Position numbers and translations under genes: made by a program. Source: Thermoplasmatales archaeon ex4484_6 (GTDB lineage Archaea; Thermoplasmatota; Penumbrarchaeia; Penumbrarchaeales; Penumbrarchaeaceae). From it: 35,930 nucleotides of DNA. The stretch's first letter is position 1. Each line of letters starts with the position of its first letter. The stretch spans positions 1-35,930 of the forward strand of contig NJDO01000016.1 of NCBI GenBank assembly GCA_002254385.1, written 5' to 3'. Of this stretch, positions 16,541 through 23,709 are shown piece by piece. The notes beneath the pieces were generated by a model. That model saw nothing but the letters and a program-made list of their open reading frames with translations. It was not told where the DNA came from and searched no databases.

Positions 16541-18631
16541 CTACTGAGGGGGTGCCGGAGGCTGCGGCGGCATCGGAGGCTGCTCCGGTGCCGGCTGTTC
16601 CGGGACCGGCTCCTCGGGTGCGGGCTGCTCGGGCACCGGCTGTTCCGGGGCCGGCTCCTCGGGTGGTACAGGCTGCTCTTCCATGGGCTGCTCCATTCCC
16701 TCCGGGGGCATCTCGCCTCCCTCCATCGGAGCCTCTCCCGCTTCGGCAGGCATCTCCTCACCCATCCCCGGCTCTTCCGGTGCGGGCTCCTCCTTCTTCT
16801 TGCCCTTCAGCACCACCAGAATGATGATCAGAAGGATCACCAGGCCAACGATGATGGCAAGGATTATCAGGATAGTCGCCAGGATGTTGTCGGCCTCATC
16901 TTCCTTCTCCACTATCTTGATGGTATTGGAGTCCTGAGAGACGGTTTCGGTGCCGTCCGTCACCGTGCAGGTGAAGGTATAGGAAAGCCCCTTCTGGAAG
17001 TAATCACCAGGAACTATCAATGTCGCACCATTGCCGGTCCAGGAGGAGTCCTGGTCGTTGGTCCAGGTGTATGTGAGCTCGTCTCCCTCCGCGTCAGTGG
17101 CGGTACAGGTGAGTTCCACATCCGTCCCCTCCTCGACCTCGCCCTTGAGAACGAATTCTGCAATATCGACCGCTCCTGCATTCTCGAGATCAGCGGGATA
17201 GGCGTGCACTGATATGATAGATGGTGCGGTATTCGCAACCTCAACGTTGACCATGAAGTATCCGATGGCAACGGTCTCGGTGCCGTCGGTTATCTCAGCG
17301 GAAACGTTGTAGGTTCCTGCGTCACTCCAGTTGTAAAGGAAGTAATCCGTGTCCAGAGTTACAGCCGTCCCGTCTATCTTCCAGATAATGCTCACGGTAT
17401 CTCCGTCAACATCCGCAAGGTTTGCAAGGGATACGTTGACCTCTTCGCCGGTCTTGATATTGAACTCGGCCTGATATGAATCACCCCATTCTCCGGTAGG
17501 AGCATCATTTACGTTCTCTATCATGAAGTAGAGCCATATTTCCTGATAGAGTTCACCGTCGGAAACGTTCAGTGTTGCCCAGAAGTCACCGTATTCGTTC
17601 TCTTCGAACGTAACGGTGAAGTTGTAGGGTATGGTCATATTTGTCTCGTTCAGGTCCTGTGCGGCCTCGAAGGGCCCTCCGAGGTTATCGATCTCGTAGG
17701 TGAGGTTCATCATGGGTGTCTCGACATCCATTGCGCTCACCATGAACGAGATGGGCACTTCCTCCTCACCGGAAATGTTGACCACATTCCTCCATTCGGA
17801 CATGTTGCCCTCCGTCTCATCGACCCATGTGTAATTCCAGAGTTCGATGTCGAGCTGGGTGTCGTCCATCATGAGGTATTCGATCTCGGGAGGATCGTTC
17901 ACCGGTGTTATGGTAACGGTGAAGTTGTGCTCCATGTATCCGACATAGGAGTCGGTGGCATTGATCACGACGGTCACCTCACCGTTGAAGTTATCCACTG
18001 CCGGTGTGATGTTGTAGACATAATCATCTATCATGACCGCGTCCAGCTCGTCGGGCCATGTGATGGTATATGTGAGACCTGCGGGTGTGAATGCATCCGT
18101 TAGGTTCCATGTGAACGCCTCTGCCGCATCCTCCTCTATCTCGATCGTATCATCGAACCCCGTGTTGAAGGCTACGACGGGGAGAACGGTTATCTGCCCC
18201 TCTGCAACGAGATAGTTGGAAGAGTTTCCGTTATCCGTGATGTTCACCGAGTAGTCGAATGTCCCTGCCACATCGGCTGTCCACGTGTACATCCATACGA
18301 TGCTTCCACCCACGTCGGAGGTGTCCCAGAAAGACATATCCGCCTCGAGCGGAGTGGATAGCCCGATGGTCAGGGTTGCAGTCAGGTTGTCGGAAACGTT
18401 CATGTAATCCGATGCATCAATGAAGGGCTGAGCATCAACAAGGAACACAAAGTCGTCGCCGACATAACCTATTTTATCTTCCAAATTCCCGCTTTCATCA
18501 CCCACGACTATCGTGAAATCCGCGGGAAGATCCACCCCCACGGCGAACAGCCCGACAAAAGCGGCCAGTGCGAATCCCATTGCCAATGATAAGGCAACGG
18601 CTCTCTTTCCGAATAGTTTCTCCATACTCAT
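16541..18631 (-). CDS. Surface protein with repeated cadherin/Ig-like domains, many N-x-S/T sites, C-terminal TM and Pro/Glu-rich tail
   Basis: Signal-like KRAVALSLAMGFALAAFVGLFAVG; repeats such as VVINATDSYVGYMEHNFTVTITPVNDPPEI; TM ILATILIILAIIVGLVILLIIILVVLKGKKK; tail PEQPVPEQPAPEEP. Confidence 0.85.
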   Translation of the reverse strand: MSMEKLFGKRAVALSLAMGFALAAFVGLFAVGVDLPADFTIVVGDESGNLEDKIGYVGDDFVFLVDAQPFIDASDYMNVSDNLTATLTIGLSTPLEADMSFWDTSDVGGSIVWMYTWTADVAGTFDYSVNITDNGNSSNYLVAEGQITVLPVVAFNTGFDDTIEIEEDAAEAFTWNLTDAFTPAGLTYTITWPDELDAVMIDDYVYNITPAVDNFNGEVTVVINATDSYVGYMEHNFTVTITPVNDPPEIEYLMMDDTQLDIELWNYTWVDETEGNMSEWRNVVNISGEEEVPISFMVSAMDVETPMMNLTYEIDNLGGPFEAAQDLNETNMTIPYNFTVTFEENEYGDFWATLNVSDGELYQEIWLYFMIENVNDAPTGEWGDSYQAEFNIKTGEEVNVSLANLADVDGDTVSIIWKIDGTAVTLDTDYFLYNWSDAGTYNVSAEITDGTETVAIGYFMVNVEVANTAPSIISVHAYPADLENAGAVDIAEFVLKGEVEEGTDVELTCTATDAEGDELTYTWTNDQDSSWTGNGATLIVPGDYFQKGLSYTFTCTVTDGTETVSQDSNTIKIVEKEDEADNILATILIILAIIVGLVILLIIILVVLKGKKKEEPAPEEPGMGEEMPAEAGEAPMEGGEMPPEGMEQPMEEQPVPPEEPAPEQPVPEQPAPEEPVPEQPAPEQPPMPPQPPAPPQ
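16578..16667 (-). repeat. Six tandem 15-bp units (45-bp super-period) encoding (Q/E)P(A/V)PE-type repeats
   Basis: ggctgctccggtgcc/ggctgttccgggacc/ggctcctcgggtgcg/ggctgctcgggcacc/ggctgttccggggcc/ggctcctcgggtggt read directly. Confidence 0.85.
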
Positions 18632-18646
18632 CACCACCTAGTTTTC

Positions 18647-18704
18647 ACATAGCTTCCTATGATTTATTGTCCCAGGTGAGGCTATGTCCCCTTGAAGCTC
18701 ACCT
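18647..18704 (-). promoter_or_regulatory. Candidate H-type pseudoknot in the 5'UTR of the 698-aa-ORF surface protein gene
   Basis: On the minus strand AGGTGAG-(10 nt)-ACATAGC-(0 nt)-CTCACCT-(20 nt)-GCTATGT: two interleaved perfect 7-bp complementarities just upstream of GGTGGTGATGAGTATG. Confidence 0.4.
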
Positions 18705-18724
18705 TATCAGTGAAAAATGGCTAT

Positions 18725-18736
18725 GGATTATTTAAC
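18725..18736 (-). promoter_or_regulatory. Putative TATA box for the surface protein gene
   Basis: Minus strand GTTAAATAATCC; the archaeal TATA-to-TSS distance predicts a start near 18705. Confidence 0.45.
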
Positions 18737-19104
18737 AGTTTCCCGTTTTTATTCACTCATTGTCGAATTGTTTGTGTTTTTTCATATGACTATGCTATAT
18801 TCTCAACTATTTGAATAATGCTTTTTTTTTCTTTTTTTTTCTCTAGCCAGTTGAAAAAGGTCCTCCAGGTCCCCGGAACAGAAAACATTGTCCACTTTGA
18901 AATGGTAATCCGATCCCTTTCCCCTGCGCGAGGGGAGAATGTACCGAACTCAATGCAGGGGCCCTTTCGATCGGGAATGAAATGAAAGTTCGGAAATGCT
19001 AATAAGGTGGGATGGAAGGGTCACCCATAAATATCAGTATTGATTTCAGCGCCAAGGAAGGAGCCGGTTTCGGCCCTTCGTAGACGTTCGGGAGTTCTGA
19101 TCCC

Positions 19105-20454
19105 ATGGACGATGAGACCATCTGGAAGCGGACCAAGTTCGCCGCCGAGATAGGCGAGGATGATTACAACACGGAAATAACTCTCTGCGGGTGGGTCCAG
19201 TATACCAGGAACCTGGGGAAGATGGCCTTTGTTCATCTCAGGGACCGGACCGGTATCGCACAGATAACCGCCCTCTCCAAGACAATGGACAGGGAGCTTT
19301 TCGATCTGATAGTTTCCGTTCCAAGAGAATCGGCGGTATGTGTTCGCGGTATAGTGAAGCAGTCCCCGCAGGCGAAGGCGGGGTGGGAAATAATACCTTA
19401 CAAGGTGAAGATCGCCGGAGAGGCCAAGACCCCGCTGCCACTTGGAGTGGTGGACAAGGTGGATGCGGACATGGACACCAGGTTCGACAACCGCTTTCTG
19501 GATCTCAGAAAACCACAGATACAATCCATTTTCATGATAAGGTCGACCATCCTTGATGCCGTTAGAGAGGTATTCCTCGAGGAGGGCTTCATCGAGATAC
19601 AGACCCCGAAGATAGTGGCTACGGCCACGGAGGGAGGGACTGCCCTCTTCGAGATGAAGTACTTCGACCGCAAGGCCTTTCTGAACCAATCACCCCAGCT
19701 GTTCAAACAGACAATGATGGCCACGGGTCTGGACCGTGTGTTCGAGATCGGTCCCGCTTTCAGAGCCGAAGAGCACGACACCGTGAGGCACCTGAACGAG
19801 TACACCTCCATCGACTGCGAGATGGCATGGGGAACGCTCGACGATTCCCTTGATGTTCTTGAAAAGGTCATCCAGAGAGTATATTCCAATGTATTGAACC
19901 ACAATTTCATGCAGCTCGAATCCATGGGGCAGACTCTCGTATCACCGGAAAGACCCTTTCCGAGGCTCAACTATAACTGCATAATCGACAAGCTCTCCGC
20001 AAGGGGTATAGAGGTTGTAGATGAGAATACGGGTAAGAAGAGGGTCATCGAATGGGGTGACGACATTCCCATGGACGGCTTCAAGGAGATAGCAAAGGAC
20101 AGACCCTCCCTCTATTTCATAATGAAATGGCCCATGAAGCTCAAACCCTTCTACATCCAACCGGATCCGGACGATCCGGAGGTGTCCCAGGGTTTCGATC
20201 TCAATTACGGGGAAAAGGAGCTCGTCTCCGGCGGCCAGAGGGTGCATGACCCGGAGCTTCTCAGGAAACTCATCAGAGAAAGGGGGATGGACCCAGAAGA
20301 TTTCGGATTCTATCTCAAGGCGTTCGATTACGGAATGCCCCCCCACGCGGGATGGGGTCTGGGAGTCGAGAGACTTACCATGATAATCACCGGTTCCTCG
20401 AACGTGAGGGAAACTGTCCTCTTCCCCCGGGACAAGCACAGACTCGTCCCCTGA
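19105..20454 (+). CDS. aspS: Aspartyl-tRNA synthetase (archaeal type)
   Basis: TRFDNRFLDLRKP, FIEIQTPKIVATATEGGTALFEMKYFDRKAFLNQSPQLFKQ, IGPAFRAEEHDTVRHLNEYTSIDCEMA, GMPPHAGWGLGVERLTM, LFPRDKHRLVP. Confidence 0.96.
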   Translation: MDDETIWKRTKFAAEIGEDDYNTEITLCGWVQYTRNLGKMAFVHLRDRTGIAQITALSKTMDRELFDLIVSVPRESAVCVRGIVKQSPQAKAGWEIIPYKVKIAGEAKTPLPLGVVDKVDADMDTRFDNRFLDLRKPQIQSIFMIRSTILDAVREVFLEEGFIEIQTPKIVATATEGGTALFEMKYFDRKAFLNQSPQLFKQTMMATGLDRVFEIGPAFRAEEHDTVRHLNEYTSIDCEMAWGTLDDSLDVLEKVIQRVYSNVLNHNFMQLESMGQTLVSPERPFPRLNYNCIIDKLSARGIEVVDENTGKKRVIEWGDDIPMDGFKEIAKDRPSLYFIMKWPMKLKPFYIQPDPDDPEVSQGFDLNYGEKELVSGGQRVHDPELLRKLIRERGMDPEDFGFYLKAFDYGMPPHAGWGLGVERLTMIITGSSNVRETVLFPRDKHRLVP

Positions 20455-20655
20455 AACTCCATACAGGTTCATAGGACGGTCTTCCTCAACCGGTTCCTTG
20501 GCACGGCGCACAAGCTTCAAACCCGCCTGGCTGCGATCGCCGGAAAAATGTCACCGCATGCCCGTGATGGCCCGGTAAAATGTATATGTCAAGTTCCACG
20601 GGGGGTAATCCAATATATACCTGTATGAACTTTACACCATTCCCAGGGTGATAGG

Positions 20656-23403
20656 ATGTTCTCGTCTTTCCGTCATTATGTTCTGGTCCTCTTTCTGATA
20701 TCCGCTGCCGTTGGCATCTCTGCACTTCTTCCCACGGGAAATGATGCCTATTCCAATGAATATCTGTTCGAAGAAGCGACCGACATATATTATGACACCA
20801 ACCCCAGGTTCGGAGACCTGGATTCCGTGAATACAAGAGATGTGTACAGGATCGTAGGATTGATCGGTGATGACCAGAACGGGGGGGCGCACGCACAGCG
20901 TCTTGTCCTCTCTCTTACGAAAACGGACGGAGCGAACGTGGAAGGCTTCCTCTATGAACCGAACGGCCGGCCCCTTGCAAGATTGTACTCGGACGGGGAA
21001 ATATCTGACATCGAGTTCTTCGTCCCATACGATGGTGATTATTTTCTGGAGGTGGTCTCCGATCCGCCGGGAAGCTCCTCCAGCTACAGCTACCAGATGG
21101 GAGGCCAGCAGGACGAGAACAACAACCTCTTCGACGGCAACAACAAGCCCGGAGCGACAGGTTTCTCCGGCAGCAAGGAGGTGGGGGGAACCCTCCACCC
21201 CACACACGACATCGTGGATTACCACCAGTTCGATCTTCAACCGAATCTTGCGGTGGAGGTCTCCCTCATCACAAACTCGCCATTCAAACTGGATATACTC
21301 AACTCAACCGAGGACCTGCTGTCCACGGTGGAGCCCGGAGGCTCGTTCGAGAGGAGAAATGACGGCCCCCTGGACATCAGGTTGATATTCAGGATATACC
21401 TGGAGCTGGATGGCAATACCCAGTATGTTCCCGTTGCCTCCTCCTACTCGCTCAGGGCCATTGTATGGTCCTTCACGACGATCCCCCAGATAAACGGCTC
21501 CGACCCGTGGCCCGAGAGATTCAGCAAGGCCGAGGACCATTCGCTCGAACCCCCGCTCAATCTATCCACCCATTTCATAGAATCAGGGGGGGACCCTCTC
21601 GGATTCGAGATAACCTCATCCAACACATACCTGGATGTGAGAATGGTGAACCATACGGTGGGAAAGGGGCAGGACGCATGGAACTATACACTGGTCGAGA
21701 TAACACCCATGCGGAACTGGTATGGTGAGGAAGTTGTCTCATTCAGGGCATACGACAGGGATGGCTCGGTGACCGACAGCTTCATCATGGAGATCAGGGA
21801 GGTCGACGATCTCCCATTCATCACCAGGATAGGCGGTGCAGTGCTCGAGGGTCATCTGTTCAACATGTATGGTGTCGAGGATACAACGATGGTCTATACG
21901 ATGGAATACGGGGATGACGATGACCCTCTCGAGGCATTATCCTTCACGACCAATGCGACACATGCGGAGATGCCGTTCCTGGAGGTGTTCCCCAACAACG
22001 GGACCGTCTTGATATCCCCCCTGCAGGAGCATGTCGGCAGTTATCTGTTCAACATAACCCTGGAGGATGGGAGAGGGGGCTACTTCATAGTGGATGTCGC
22101 TCTCAGTATCGAGCCCAGGAACGATCCCCCCACGTTGGGAGGTATCGAGATCATTTCGGGAAACATGACGCTTCTCCCGTCGGAGACCATCACCCTCCGG
22201 GCTTCATCATATGGTGACCCGGATACCGAGGATCTCATTTTCACATGGGACTGGGGTGACGGTTCCACATCGACCGGGGAGACGTCATCCCATGTCTACT
22301 CCACCTCACATTCCGGGAATGTCACCATCACATTGACAGTGAGCGACGGGGAGTACACCGTATCCCGCAACCTCACCATATATGTGGAGGCTCCGGAGGA
22401 TATAGCCAAAGGAAACCTTGAGAGGGAGATATCGGACCCCGAGGGAGACGCTGTCAAGACCGAGGAGGAATGGAAGACCTCGGAACCGGAAACGCGCGTA
22501 TTCAGGGTATCAACCCTGAGCGAGAGCGGTGTGGACATACTGTCCCTGAGGACCCAGAGAAGGGGGAATACCCTTCAGATCCTTCTTGACGTCAAGGACT
22601 CGGTCATCGTGGACGGCTCGGTACATTATCACGTATTCGTGGTCAGGAAGGCATTCTCCGAGGAGTACGTGGATTTTTCCAATCTCTCGTCATGGGACCA
22701 GATTCCCTCCAGACTGCCCGAAGGACCCATGATCATCTCGAGCAGAAGCTACCTGGGGGATTCGTCACTCAACGAGAACTCCACAGGGAAGATAATGGAT
22801 AAAGGCACTCTTGTCTGGACGATACCTTTCCAGGAGCTCACGAAGAACGGTCTGGAATATCCCATCGATCCCGACCTCTTCGATGTATTTGCCGTGGCGG
22901 TCCATGAGGTCCCCTTTATCGACCTGGGGGGTCTGGCGGAGAGATACATCGTGACCGATACCTGCGGCGAGGGAGCACTTACGGTGGGAGAGATATCCCC
23001 TCTCAAGAACGGGACCGGTTCATCCTCCTCTCCATTCGGAGACTTCGCACGTCCGTCGAATCTGATGGTCGTAGCGGGGATCCTGGTGATACTGGTCATA
23101 TTCGGTGTTGTGGGATTTGTTCTGGTCCGGAAACAGAGGAAGGAAAAGGAGAGAGAGGAGAGGGAGTTCCTGGAACATATCGAACGGCTTAAAAAGGACG
23201 GAAAGGACCCGTTCGGAAAGAAGCTTGAAGAAGAGATCGGCCCGGGGAAGGTCTCCTACGAGGAGCTCTACGGCGCCCCCAAGCCCGAGGGACATGTGGA
23301 AAAAGCGTCCCCGGTGGACATGAGCTCCCTGCCCGGACCCGGCCTGGGGGGAAACATTCCGGTGGAATCCAACGTGAGCGAGATGAAGATAGGAGACGAA
23401 TGA
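20656..23403 (+). CDS. Secreted protein with PKD and cadherin-like domains, C-terminal TM and charged cytosolic tail
   Basis: Signal-like YVLVLFLISAAVGISALLPTG; PKD motif FTWDWGDGSTSTGETSSHVYSTSHSGNVTITLTVSDG; TM LMVVAGILVILVIFGVVGFVLVRKQRKEKE; GGTGATAGGATG start context. Confidence 0.85.
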   Translation: MFSSFRHYVLVLFLISAAVGISALLPTGNDAYSNEYLFEEATDIYYDTNPRFGDLDSVNTRDVYRIVGLIGDDQNGGAHAQRLVLSLTKTDGANVEGFLYEPNGRPLARLYSDGEISDIEFFVPYDGDYFLEVVSDPPGSSSSYSYQMGGQQDENNNLFDGNNKPGATGFSGSKEVGGTLHPTHDIVDYHQFDLQPNLAVEVSLITNSPFKLDILNSTEDLLSTVEPGGSFERRNDGPLDIRLIFRIYLELDGNTQYVPVASSYSLRAIVWSFTTIPQINGSDPWPERFSKAEDHSLEPPLNLSTHFIESGGDPLGFEITSSNTYLDVRMVNHTVGKGQDAWNYTLVEITPMRNWYGEEVVSFRAYDRDGSVTDSFIMEIREVDDLPFITRIGGAVLEGHLFNMYGVEDTTMVYTMEYGDDDDPLEALSFTTNATHAEMPFLEVFPNNGTVLISPLQEHVGSYLFNITLEDGRGGYFIVDVALSIEPRNDPPTLGGIEIISGNMTLLPSETITLRASSYGDPDTEDLIFTWDWGDGSTSTGETSSHVYSTSHSGNVTITLTVSDGEYTVSRNLTIYVEAPEDIAKGNLEREISDPEGDAVKTEEEWKTSEPETRVFRVSTLSESGVDILSLRTQRRGNTLQILLDVKDSVIVDGSVHYHVFVVRKAFSEEYVDFSNLSSWDQIPSRLPEGPMIISSRSYLGDSSLNENSTGKIMDKGTLVWTIPFQELTKNGLEYPIDPDLFDVFAVAVHEVPFIDLGGLAERYIVTDTCGEGALTVGEISPLKNGTGSSSSPFGDFARPSNLMVVAGILVILVIFGVVGFVLVRKQRKEKEREEREFLEHIERLKKDGKDPFGKKLEEEIGPGKVSYEELYGAPKPEGHVEKASPVDMSSLPGPGLGGNIPVESNVSEMKIGDE

Positions 23404-23709
23404 ACTCGAGCTCCTTCCTTCGGATCCTCGAAAGAAGGGATTGATCGATCAACCCCCTACGAGAGAGATTCCCTTCAGAAAATATCGGAGCCACCCTCGA
23501 TTCCGGTTGTTTCACATATTCGGGATTCTTTATCATATAGGAATTTCAATATCCCTTACGCAAAGTGATCTTATGGGATATTGTGGTAAGTCCCTTCCGC
23601 TGATTGGAAAGAGAATCGGGACTTCCCCATCTATCTCGACAAGAGGATCGCGGAACTGAAGGAGAGACTCACTAAACTGCAGAGCGGGGGTCATGACGTT
23701 GGCAAGGCG

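Noticed and set aside
16578-16667. Periodic repeats considered as a CRISPR-like array
   Set aside because: No spacers; units are contiguous, in-frame and encode a Pro/Glu-rich tail.
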